A stretch of DNA of 64,000 nucleotides from Mycolicibacterium diernhoferi (GTDB taxonomy: Bacteria > Actinomycetota > Actinomycetes > Mycobacteriales > Mycobacteriaceae). Every line of letters starts with the position of its first letter. Within the stretch, counting starts at the first letter, position 1. Location: positions 1,984,001 through 2,048,000 of the forward strand of contig NZ_CP080332.1 in NCBI RefSeq assembly GCF_019456655.1. The letters are read 5' to 3'. The notes beneath the pieces are model-generated. The model was not told where the DNA came from. It ran no database searches and saw only the letters and a program-made list of their open reading frames with translations. Positions 27,321 to 34,444 of this stretch are shown here, in pieces. Made by a program: the position numbers and the translations under genes.

Positions 27321-28124
27321 ATGAGCGACCGTCAGCCCAGCGTGGGTGCGGCCTTGTTTTGGCTGATCTTCGGCATCTTGTTTCTAATCTCGCTCATCCC
27401 GAAGCCGGTGTGGATCGCACTCGGCATCTGCGCGGGCATCGCCGTCGTGGTGTGGATCGTCTACGCCATAGTCCAGGGCATCGAAAAGGACCGCATCGAG
27501 GCCGGGAAGCGCGCGCAAGCGGAGAAGGCGGCGCGGGCCGCGGCCGCCCAACGGGAACGCGAGGAGCGGGCCCGCAAGGAGAAGCAACACCGCATCGACA
27601 CGCTCGGTAAGTCGAACGCTTCCCTGGTAGAGGAGGCGCTCGCCGCGGCCCAGCAGGTCGCCGCCTCCGAGGCCGCCCGCGCCGGCTGGTTGGGCGACGT
27701 CGACTTCAGCCCCGACATCAAGGCGATCACCGACGGCTTCGCAAAAGCACACGCCTTGGGTGCCGTGACCGGCAAGCTGGCCGCGTTGGACAAGCCCAGT
27801 GCCGATGATCGCCGGATTCTGGCCGAGGCGAGGACGACCGTCGCGAACCTGGAATGTGCCGCGATCGAGCGGGTGGAGTTGATCGCCAGTTGCGCCATCG
27901 AGGCGAGACACATCGATGCCTCGCTGCGCGCCGAACGCCATGACGCCAAGGTCGCCGAGCAGCGCGCCGAATTGCATGCGAAGCTCAGCGCCATGCTCTA
28001 CGGCATCGAGGCCGCACCCCAGACCACGCCGACGAGCTCCGCGGTCGATGCGGTGATGGCGCGCGTGCAGGCGTACCGGGAGATCAAGCAGCAGATCGAT
28101 TGGGCCCGATCCGGCGGAAGCTGA
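27321..28124 (+). CDS. Membrane-anchored coiled-coil protein
   Basis: 267 residues, unrecognised family. Two hydrophobic helices span about residues 10-52 (FWLIFGILFLISLI and a second Val/Ile-rich segment). A strongly charged Ala/Glu/Arg coiled coil follows (about 55-100), then a helical C-terminal domain. The ATG has GGGGAGAAA upstream. It is divergent from the nuclease-fold gene and has its own damage-type promoter. A membrane effector role is speculative. Confidence 0.75.
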   Translation: MSDRQPSVGAALFWLIFGILFLISLIPKPVWIALGICAGIAVVVWIVYAIVQGIEKDRIEAGKRAQAEKAARAAAAQREREERARKEKQHRIDTLGKSNASLVEEALAAAQQVAASEAARAGWLGDVDFSPDIKAITDGFAKAHALGAVTGKLAALDKPSADDRRILAEARTTVANLECAAIERVELIASCAIEARHIDASLRAERHDAKVAEQRAELHAKLSAMLYGIEAAPQTTPTSSAVDAVMARVQAYREIKQQIDWARSGGS

Positions 28125-28298
28125 CGAAGCGACACTTGGTGCCGCAGAACCCGTGCCCGGGCAATCGATCGTTAGGCTGCTTCCAACCGCCGCAACGCTT
28201 CCCGGTACGCCGGGTTCGGGTTCGCCTCCGGCGGCACCGCCAACACCTCGCCCAGGGCGGCACGAGCGCCGCGGCGTGCGCCATACAGCGCGGCCACC
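28125..28298. other. Degenerate intergenic stretch
   Basis: No convincing gene. A minus-strand frame (28172-28360) encodes about 62 residues ending PAYREALRRLEAA that could be the tail of a lost protein, but no domain is recognised and it overlaps the NrtR-like remnant. Confidence 0.4.
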
Positions 28299-28514
28299 GT
28301 GGGGGTGCGGCTGTACGCCTCCACGCCGGATCCCGATCGCCTTTTAGGGGACGGCTTCACGCTGCGTGACCTCCGCCTGGTGCACGAAGCGATCCTGGGT
28401 CAGGAGCTGCAGCGCGACACCTTCCGGCGCGCCATGGAACCGCATCTGGAGCCCACCGGGGAGCGGGTGGCCGCCGGCCGGGGGCGGCCGGCGGAGCTGT
28501 TCCGCCGCGCCTGA
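28299..28514 (+). pseudogene. C-terminal remnant of a NUDIX-related (NrtR-like) regulator
   Basis: About 60 residues matching the C-terminal winged-helix part of NrtR-type NUDIX regulators: FTLRDLRLVHEAILGQELQR, a DTFRRAMEP helix, then a GRGRPAELFRR tail. The NUDIX domain and a plausible start are missing upstream in all frames. I read it as a 5'-deleted gene; translation from 28299 cannot be excluded. Confidence 0.6.
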
Positions 28515-28576
28515 ACGGGTGTGTCCTCGCTCCGTGTAGCAACTCTGACGATCGCTGAATTGTCAGACCCTGCTGG

Positions 28577-28582
28577 GATAAT
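28577..28582 (+). promoter_or_regulatory. Putative -10 (GATAAT) giving a leaderless transcript
   Basis: GATAAT ends 6 nt before the ATG at 28589, with no Shine-Dalgarno sequence between, the same layout as at 24677. A TTGTCAGAC block lies upstream but is a poor fit to the damage promoter. Confidence 0.35.
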
Positions 28583-28588
28583 TCTGCT

Positions 28589-29452
28589 ATGGAGCGAACA
28601 ATTCACCACCGACTTCACCTCGTGGAAGCAGCCGACTGGAAGGACGGTGTCATCACCCTGCTCGAGCCGGATTCGCCGTATCGGCCGTGGCGGTACGCCT
28701 TCGGTGATTCCCGTCCCGGTGACTACTCCGTCATGGTGCTCGGCACCGATCCGGTGTCGGTGCTGACGCTGCTCGGGCGTATCGACCACGAGGGCGGTCT
28801 GGGTGGGGCGCTGTTCAACGACCACTGGGTCGGCAGCTCGAACCTCGTCGACCTGGCCACCCTGGCGATGGTGCTCGACCTGGATGACGCGTTCACCACC
28901 TGGCGGTTCACCGACGACGATGCCGAGCGGGTCATCCTTGCGCTGCACGAGAGCCGGGCGCGGGGCGGCCCGTTCCTGCGCTGGGGACACTCGTCGGTCT
29001 CCGCGGCACGGATCTTGTTGAATTTCAACGGTAAATGCGATTCGTGTGACGAAGAAATCGACCTGCGCGGCATCGATGCCCGCGATCGGATGCATATCCA
29101 CACCGCGGACCCGTTGCCGCGCCCGACGCCGCACTCACCGATCCGGCCGGTGGACCACCCCGGTCGGTATCGACCGTACCGGGCGTCGCTGCGCGACGAG
29201 GTCCGCGACTGGCCTGCGGTGCTGTGTCGTCGCTGTCACGTCCGGATGCGCAACGGGAACTTCTCGTCCTTCATCGACTTCCGGTTCGCCCAGCACCCCG
29301 AGTGCCGGGAGTGCGGCGGAGCGCGAACCCAGCGGATCGCGTACGGGGAGCCGGTTTCTCCCGACTACTTCGGGCCGTGGGTGTATCTCGGTGGCTGCGT
29401 CGAAGGGGCTGACGACTGGCACTGCGACAACTGCGAGCATGAATGGTCGTGA
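28589..29452 (+). CDS. Protein with four Cys-pair zinc motifs, possibly HNH-like
   Basis: 287 residues, not recognised. The C-terminal half has four CxxC pairs: CDSC, CRRCH, CREC and CDNC. The first two with an intervening IHT and the ARDR/MRNGN segments are arranged somewhat like a degenerate HNH/ribbon nuclease. The N-terminal 130 residues resemble no family I know. The gene starts almost directly at its putative -10, suggesting leaderless expression, and sits among toxin-antitoxin genes. Confidence 0.65.
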   Translation: MERTIHHRLHLVEAADWKDGVITLLEPDSPYRPWRYAFGDSRPGDYSVMVLGTDPVSVLTLLGRIDHEGGLGGALFNDHWVGSSNLVDLATLAMVLDLDDAFTTWRFTDDDAERVILALHESRARGGPFLRWGHSSVSAARILLNFNGKCDSCDEEIDLRGIDARDRMHIHTADPLPRPTPHSPIRPVDHPGRYRPYRASLRDEVRDWPAVLCRRCHVRMRNGNFSSFIDFRFAQHPECRECGGARTQRIAYGEPVSPDYFGPWVYLGGCVEGADDWHCDNCEHEWS

Positions 29453-29468
29453 CGGCGCTGGCTGCAGC

Positions 29469-29831
29469 TCAGTCCGGCATGCGAATCCCCAGAATCAGAC
29501 TGAGCGAGCGCTCGATCTGGCGCATGGTCTCGGGGGTGAGCGTGCCGAGTCGTTTCAACAACCGGGTGCGTGCGACGGACCGGATGCTGCGGCAAACAGC
29601 CACACTTGCGGTGTCTACGCCTTCATCGGGTGAGATTGGCGGTCGCAGTGGGGTTCCCGCGCGCGAACTCGATACGGGAATGACAACGATGAGTTCGTCC
29701 TCGACCCCGGTTAGTAGGTCGTCGACGGAGATGACCACGGCGGGTCGATGTTTGCCGGGCTCTCCATTGCGTGCGGCACCGAGCGCAACGAGCCACAGGT
29801 CACCGCGCCGCGGTTCAGGCGATTCCGTCAT
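29469..29831 (-). CDS. MazF/PemK-family toxin
   Basis: 120 residues starting [15 protein letters not shown], the typical MazF RGDLWLV opening with the catalytic-region arginine, followed by [14 protein letters not shown] and VVIPVSS. MazF toxins are sequence-specific endoribonucleases. The start at 29831 lies inside the antitoxin gene (17-nt overlap), as usual for mazEF pairs. Length is normal and the reading frame intact, so the pair is probably functional. Confidence 0.88.
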   Translation of the reverse strand: MTESPEPRRGDLWLVALGAARNGEPGKHRPAVVISVDDLLTGVEDELIVVIPVSSSRAGTPLRPPISPDEGVDTASVAVCRSIRSVARTRLLKRLGTLTPETMRQIERSLSLILGIRMPD

Positions 29832-30051
29832 CGACCGTGTCGCTCCAGTCGCCGTCCTCGCCGCGTGCGTTGGGGGCGCTCGCTTCGGCCCGTGTGGCCT
29901 CGCGTTCGGCGCTGAAGGCTGCCTCCTGCTCTGCGCGTGCGGCCAGCTCCGTGAGTAGCGCGGCAATGGATATGCCTCGCTCCCGGGCCTGGGCGGCGAG
30001 GCGGTCGCGCGTCGGCGCGGGGACCCGGATAGTCGCCGTTGGTGTAGACAT
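29815..30051 (-). CDS. MazE-type antitoxin
   Basis: 78 residues. The N-terminus ([20 protein letters not shown], then [12 protein letters not shown]) is a ribbon-helix-helix DNA-binding domain and the C-terminus is acidic and disordered ([11 protein letters not shown]), as expected for a toxin-wrapping tail. It overlaps and precedes the mazF-like gene by 17 nt and should autoregulate the pair. Confidence 0.85.
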   Translation of the reverse strand: MSTPTATIRVPAPTRDRLAAQARERGISIAALLTELAARAEQEAAFSAEREATRAEASAPNARGEDGDWSDTVDDGIA

Positions 30052-30110
30052 GTAGTGAGCCTACCCCTGGCGCCAGATATCGGCGCCTAGATGTGGGCCG
30101 ATCGTGCGAT

Positions 30111-30170
30111 GTGAGCGCTCGCCGCGAGGAGGACCTCGCGCGGTTGCGGCGCCTCCTCGAACTCATCGTT
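30111..30170 (+). pseudogene. Fragment of an MNT-type antitoxin
   Basis: The 20 codons from GTG 30111 read SARREEDLARLRRLLELI, closely matching residues 9-25 of the antitoxin at 24689 (AARREEDAARLRRVLAL, 13 of 17 identical). The similarity then stops and nothing MNT-like follows. It is a 5' shard of a second HTH-MNT antitoxin between mazEF and vapBC. The rest of 30052-30303 holds no recognisable gene. Confidence 0.5.
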
Positions 30171-30303
30171 GCCTGGCGCGGTACCTGTGGCGGCCTGTAT
30201 GACGCCTGTGGACGGACATCGGTGTTGGTGGGCGTATACGACGACCATCGGCAAGTGCAGCGGATATGCAGAAGATCGAGGTTCGGCACGGCGATGCCGC
30301 GTC

Positions 30304-30621
30304 TCACACCTTGAGTGCGGAGACCAGCGCGGCGTCGAGGATCTTGCTGTCACGGGTCGCGATGGTCAGGTTTCGGCGAAGCGCCTGGGCGACCAGCGCC
30401 CGGTCGAAGGGACCTCTGCGTGGCCAAGGGAGGCGCCTGGCGAGAATTGCATCACCTGATTCGATGGGTAGTTCCTCGGCACTCATGCCGGCGATGACGT
30501 CTGACCAGGCCGACAACAGCGCCAAGCCGTCGAGTCGGCCGATCCGGGTCTTGATGGCGATCTCCCAGGCGGATGCGGCGCTGACCCATACGCGGGTATC
30601 TGGGTCCAGGAGTACATTCAT
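30304..30621 (-). pseudogene. VapC-type PIN toxin with N-terminal internal deletion
   Basis: 105 residues from ATG 30621, which overlaps the antitoxin stop (ATGA). It opens MNVLLD and jumps directly to PDTRVWVSAASAWEIAIKTR. Usual VapCs have about 35-40 residues between these blocks (LLDTH...LLW). The rest of the PIN fold is present (FDRALVAQA, TRDSKIL). The first catalytic Asp is kept but helix 1 and strand 2 appear lost, so RNase activity is doubtful. Confidence 0.75.
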
Positions 30622-30866
30622 CGCTCCTCGGCGGCATCCCAATTCGTGACTTCCGACTCAGACAGGGGCTCGTCGAAATCGTTGGGCACAAACAGATTCG
30701 GTAGCTGTCCGAACGTTCTCGGGGTCGGCTGTACCGGAACGAGCCTTGCGACCGGTCTCCCGTGTCTGGTGATCGTCACCGACGCGCCAGGGCGCTCGAC
30801 CTCGGCCAAGAGGTGGTTCAGCTGCTTCTTGGCTTGCGTGCGGTGACGGTGCTGTCCATGCGCCAC
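30618..30866 (-). CDS. Phd/YefM-family (VapB-like) antitoxin
   Basis: 82 residues. QAKKQLNHLLAEVERPG and SVTITRHGRPVARLVP are the Phd/YefM signature; the C-terminal half would bind the toxin. It overlaps the shortened vapC by 4 nt. The first residues (MAHGQHRHRT) differ from the usual MxTVTATQAK, so the true start may be later or the N-terminus altered. Confidence 0.82.
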   Translation of the reverse strand: MAHGQHRHRTQAKKQLNHLLAEVERPGASVTITRHGRPVARLVPVQPTPRTFGQLPNLFVPNDFDEPLSESEVTNWDAAEER

Positions 30867-30899
30867 GATAGGACCAATTGAGCTGTTCGCGCCAACCGA

Positions 30900-32132
30900 T
30901 TAGCGACGTGGTCGTTTTGGTCGTAGTGCTGCTCGCGCCAACGCTGCCGCGGCCGGGCTCACCCAGTTGTGTTCGGCGAACTTTCGCGGCCGGTTGCAGA
31001 TGTTCCGGAGCACCCCGCCGACCGCTAACCGGGCTATTTCGTAGGTCTCGACGCCCCGGCCGTCCGCGGTTCGCCAGCCGAGGTCGGTCAGCGCTTCCGC
31101 GATCTCGCCGATGCGCACCCACGAATCCTCGGACCCGCCGGCCTGCGCCAGGAACAACAGCGTGGCGTGACACTCGAATGTGTGTGGGTCGCTGGGGACC
31201 AACCGCGACGCCAGATGCTGCAACAGCACCACCGGATCCCGCTGCGCCGCGGCCCCGGCCTTGGTCAGTACCAGCGATCCCTTGTATTTGCGCAGCAATC
31301 CCATCGTCTGGAGTGACTGTCGAAAAGCCAGCAGCGGAAGGCAGTTCACCTCTCGGTTGTTCTTGCCGATCCAATCGGCCATTTCCGGAACAGTTTCGGA
31401 CGCCGCGGTCACGTCGGCGGGTTTCAGGTAGCCCGCCGAGGTCAACGGAATCCCGCCGTCAGCCGCGCGGTTCAGAAACCACCGGACTGGGGCGAGGTTC
31501 GCCCGGAGGTCGGCGTCACCGACTGTTGTGGGGGCGGAGCCCAATCGAGCCACGCTGATGCTGCCGAGGCCATTCGGCAGCCGACTGAGCAGTGCAACGA
31601 GCCGAGAATCCACGCCGACGGTGAGCGCGACAAACAGGGGGCTGCGCAGTGCATCGTTGATCTCGTCGACTTCGAAAACGGTGTCAGGCGATGGGGTATC
31701 GACAAACCCCCGGCTGTCCTCCGGCGGCGCTGCCCTCTGGCCGTCGATGACCGCCGCCGCAGGAGAGTCGTCCAGTGCTGTCGTGACCTGCTCGAGTGTG
31801 AACGTCAATTCCCAGAAGTCGCCGTAGTCGTACACGTATGCGAGTCGGTCGCCGGGGCGATGCAAAGCGGCGTTCAGCGGCGTCTGCGATGCCGGCGCGC
31901 CCTGGTCTTCGCCTTCGGCGATGTCCTCATCGCAGAGATAGCGTTGGCTGCCGTCATCGAACGGGCCACCGCCCGTAGCGAATCGGTACAGGTGGCGGTT
32001 CTCCCATTCGAACGCCGCTTGCACCACCAGATGTACCACGTCCAACGGCAGATCTGCACGCAGATCCAGCCGCCGCCAGATGGGCGGTGTGGCGCCGTCG
32101 AGGTCGACCCGCACCCGGTAGATCGCCGTCAA
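30900..32132 (-). CDS. pRiA4b ORF-3-like protein
   Basis: 410 residues. The N-terminal 140 residues are a pRiA4b ORF-3 domain (IYRVRVDLDG, PPIWRRLDLRADLPLDVVH, YVYDYGDFWE), also seen in the IS1096 accessory protein. The remaining 270 residues are helical and unassigned. The TTG start at 32132 overlaps the HNH gene stop (TTGA) and has GGAAGGGA 8 nt upstream; an in-frame GTG at 32153 is the alternative. Function is unknown. Coupling to an HNH nuclease gene suggests a shared role. Confidence 0.8.
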   Translation of the reverse strand: MTAIYRVRVDLDGATPPIWRRLDLRADLPLDVVHLVVQAAFEWENRHLYRFATGGGPFDDGSQRYLCDEDIAEGEDQGAPASQTPLNAALHRPGDRLAYVYDYGDFWELTFTLEQVTTALDDSPAAAVIDGQRAAPPEDSRGFVDTPSPDTVFEVDEINDALRSPLFVALTVGVDSRLVALLSRLPNGLGSISVARLGSAPTTVGDADLRANLAPVRWFLNRAADGGIPLTSAGYLKPADVTAASETVPEMADWIGKNNREVNCLPLLAFRQSLQTMGLLRKYKGSLVLTKAGAAAQRDPVVLLQHLASRLVPSDPHTFECHATLLFLAQAGGSEDSWVRIGEIAEALTDLGWRTADGRGVETYEIARLAVGGVLRNICNRPRKFAEHNWVSPAAAALARAALRPKRPRR

Positions 32133-33208
32133 CTTGTCGTCCCTTCCAGCCACACCGGCGCGAACGCCAGATCCCACCGCACACTCGACTTGTAGCCCGC
32201 CCAGGTCGCGACTCCCGGAGGCTGCCCGCGATAGATACCGCGCGCGGCGGCCTGCACCCGTTGGTACTCGGTGGGCCACCGGATTTGATCGGCGATCTGC
32301 TCCAGAGCGTCTCGGTCGCGACCGAGCACCCGGTCCACGATGTCGACGGCGGGCAGCGCATGCCGCTTGTCGGTGTTACACCGTGCACAGGCCAGCACCA
32401 GATTCGCCAGACCGTCGATCCCGACCAGCGACCACGGCAGCACGTGGTCGATCGGGTTGTCCACGGGCAGCCGAGCGCGACAGTAGAAGCAGTGCGGACC
32501 GAACGCCTCCTTGAACGGTCCCCGTACCGCGGCCAGTGCTGTGCGGTCCCGCCCGAACAGATGCCCGGCGATATCGGGTACGTCGGCGTGCAGGAACTTG
32601 TTCATCCGGCGTACATCGTCGACCCACATGATCTCCAGCGCGGGTTTGAGCAGCCCGGCCAGTCGGGCCAAGCCCGCCGCGACGCCGGGCAGCAGGTCGA
32701 TCGCGTCACCGCGGGCACGCAACGCCGAACGCGAGATACCCGAGTGCAGAAACGAATCGTCGTACAGAAAGCGGTCACCGGTCTGCGCTCCCGGTACCCG
32801 CTGCAACCGGAAGAGTGGCTGCTGCGCCAGGCACAACGTGATCTCGTCGATCGCCGTCTCATAGGCCGGGGGCGCACTGTTCATGGCGGCGGCAAGAGAC
32901 CGCGCCGGCCCCGCCGCAGATCGGAACGCCGTGACGGCTCGGGGGATTCGCGCGCGTTCACCCGTGGACTGCCGGAGCTCATGGCCCTCGAACGGCCGAA
33001 CCTGACGCCAATACAGTTCCAGCACGCGGTGCGCCAGATCGGGGATCGGCACCGTCCGCGCAGCGGCCGGATCGTCCGGTAGGTGCTCGATGCAGTGATC
33101 GATCAGTGCCATCAGTGTCGCCAGTTTGTACGTCGCGGTCCGCAACCCGGTCTCCAGGACTGCGACCACGCGCTGACCCAACAGCAGCGGATCGACGGCG
33201 TCGGGCAT
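32129..33208 (-). CDS. HNH endonuclease-domain protein
   Basis: 359 residues. The HNH motif is complete: CFYC (Cys240, Cys243), IDHVLPW (Asp254-His255), Asn269 and CARCN (Cys274, Cys277), followed by Lys281. The first 230 residues are helical and probably mediate target or partner recognition. The ATG at 33208 starts a two-gene operon with the pRiA4b-like gene and diverges from the RNase HI-fold operon. HNH proteins of this size often belong to restriction-like systems; no methylase is adjacent. Confidence 0.85.
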   Translation of the reverse strand: MPDAVDPLLLGQRVVAVLETGLRTATYKLATLMALIDHCIEHLPDDPAAARTVPIPDLAHRVLELYWRQVRPFEGHELRQSTGERARIPRAVTAFRSAAGPARSLAAAMNSAPPAYETAIDEITLCLAQQPLFRLQRVPGAQTGDRFLYDDSFLHSGISRSALRARGDAIDLLPGVAAGLARLAGLLKPALEIMWVDDVRRMNKFLHADVPDIAGHLFGRDRTALAAVRGPFKEAFGPHCFYCRARLPVDNPIDHVLPWSLVGIDGLANLVLACARCNTDKRHALPAVDIVDRVLGRDRDALEQIADQIRWPTEYQRVQAAARGIYRGQPPGVATWAGYKSSVRWDLAFAPVWLEGTTS

Positions 33209-33247
33209 GTGCCCTTGTTACCACCTGTGCGCAGTCTCAACCCGGAT

Positions 33248-33270
33248 TTGTCGGTGCCCTCTGTCATTCT
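33248..33270 (+). promoter_or_regulatory. PafBC/RecA-NDp-like promoter of the RNase HI operon
   Basis: TTGTCGGTG, 8 nt, CATTCT, followed by GTCCGGCTCGCTTGAGCACA. The 8-nt spacer CCCTCTGT is identical to that of the copy at 16527-16549. It lies 41 nt before the short leader ORF at 33312. Confidence 0.62.
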
Positions 33271-33311
33271 GTCCGGCTCGCTTGAGCACAGAGCGAATGA
33301 CGGAGGACACC

Positions 33312-33425
33312 ATGACCACGACCCCCGGTCGGCACCCGCATCCGGCCGGTCAGCCCGGCCGGCCCTACCGCGACGGGCAGTTACAGCACGCCGACCGCGG
33401 CCAGTACCCACCGGACGCCGCGTGA
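33312..33425 (+). CDS. Short leader ORF coupled to the RNase HI-fold gene
   Basis: 37 codons (Pro/Gly/His/Gln-rich, ending DRGQYPPDAA). GGAGG lies 5 nt before its ATG, one of the best ribosome sites in the region, and its TGA overlaps the ATG of the next gene (TGATG). It could be a small protein or a peptide whose translation opens the downstream start. An ATG 15 nt earlier in the same frame is less likely. Confidence 0.55.
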   Translation: MTTTPGRHPHPAGQPGRPYRDGQLQHADRGQYPPDAA

Positions 33426-34414
33426 TGGTCCCGCTGCCACGAGCCCGACCCAAACCGGTCGACCTCGTCTACGCACGCCCGCGCCCACCCGAGACGATCG
33501 CGATCGCCGTTGCCGCCGCCGATTTCGGATATCGCTACGCCGCCGTCGGGGAGCTTCGGTGTTGGTCCGGCTTCGTCGCCACGACCGGCAAGGACACCGC
33601 GTTGCTGGACGCCATCGACCGGATCCGCTCCGAGCACGGAAAGCACCTGCGGATGCGGTTCCTGGTCAACCTGCCCACCACCAGCCCGGTGTGGGGCCGT
33701 GCCCACAGCATCTGGTGGATCGAGCGTCCCGACACCGCCGATCAACACCTGTTCGACGCCGCGGTGGAGCAACTGCGCCAAGCTCCGCCCGCGCCCGCGG
33801 CGCCGTTGACCGTCGACCTGGAGCCGGTCACGGTGGCCACCGACGGATCCGTGCGTGGTGAGCACGCCGGTTTCGCGTGGTTGACCTGCACCGCGTATTA
33901 CGGGATGGCCGGGTACCGGTCTGTACCGAAAATCGTTGGCAAGCAACCGGTCCTCGTCGCCGAACTGCTCGCGATCGGTGACGCCGTCCGCGAGCTGACC
34001 CGGCGCCACCTGTCGATCGTGTCCGACAGCCAGGATGCCGTCGCCGTGGTGCAGCGGTGGAAGCGCGGTCACGACGTGATGCCCATCGACTATCCGGCCG
34101 GTGGCTTCTTGCAGGCCGCGCGCCAACAGATCCGTGCCGAACGCGACCGGATCGACGTGCGGTGGGCGCCCGGCCACCGCGGCGAACCGCTGAACGAGGG
34201 CGCCGACACCCTGGCGCGGCTGGCGTCGCGGTACCGGCGAGGTGACCGTGACCTCGACGTCGGCGAGTACGGTCGCCGGGCCCAGGGCATCGCTGAGGGT
34301 TTTGCGGCGGAGTTTCGGCGGACCACACCTATTTTTCTCCCGCACCGCCGTTCCGCCCGTGACCCGCACCGACGCCGAGATCACCCCCTCACGCAGCAAA
34401 CGACCCCAGATTGA
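33425..34414 (+). CDS. RNase HI-fold protein
   Basis: 329 residues. Residues 134-275 are an RNase H type 1 domain with the DEDD set visible: Asp140 (TDGS), Glu180 (AELLAI), Asp201 (SDSQDA) and Asp261 (EGADTLAR), plus the conserved His in GHRGEP. The first 130 residues form a separate, also RNase H-like, domain without an obvious active site. The ATG at 33425 was chosen because it overlaps the leader ORF stop. It is probably DNA-damage induced through the 33248 promoter. Housekeeping rnhA is shorter, so this is an accessory paralogue. Confidence 0.83.
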   Translation: MVPLPRARPKPVDLVYARPRPPETIAIAVAAADFGYRYAAVGELRCWSGFVATTGKDTALLDAIDRIRSEHGKHLRMRFLVNLPTTSPVWGRAHSIWWIERPDTADQHLFDAAVEQLRQAPPAPAAPLTVDLEPVTVATDGSVRGEHAGFAWLTCTAYYGMAGYRSVPKIVGKQPVLVAELLAIGDAVRELTRRHLSIVSDSQDAVAVVQRWKRGHDVMPIDYPAGGFLQAARQQIRAERDRIDVRWAPGHRGEPLNEGADTLARLASRYRRGDRDLDVGEYGRRAQGIAEGFAAEFRRTTPIFLPHRRSARDPHRRRDHPLTQQTTPD

Positions 34415-34444
34415 CCCCCCACCAAACCGGGTACGCGCCCCAGC

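Noticed and set aside
28172..28360. 62-codon minus-strand frame as a gene
   Set aside because: It overlaps the NrtR-like remnant, has no ribosome site or domain, and looks like a decayed tail at most.
28560..28582. TTGTCAGAC upstream of 28589 as a fifth damage-type element
   Set aside because: The last two positions of the TGTCRGTG block are wrong, the spacing to a TAnnnT differs, and the downstream CGGCTCGC is missing.
1..34414. Prophage or transposon carrying the defence genes
   Set aside because: No integrase, transposase, tRNA attachment site or target duplication was seen; the left border is outside the window.
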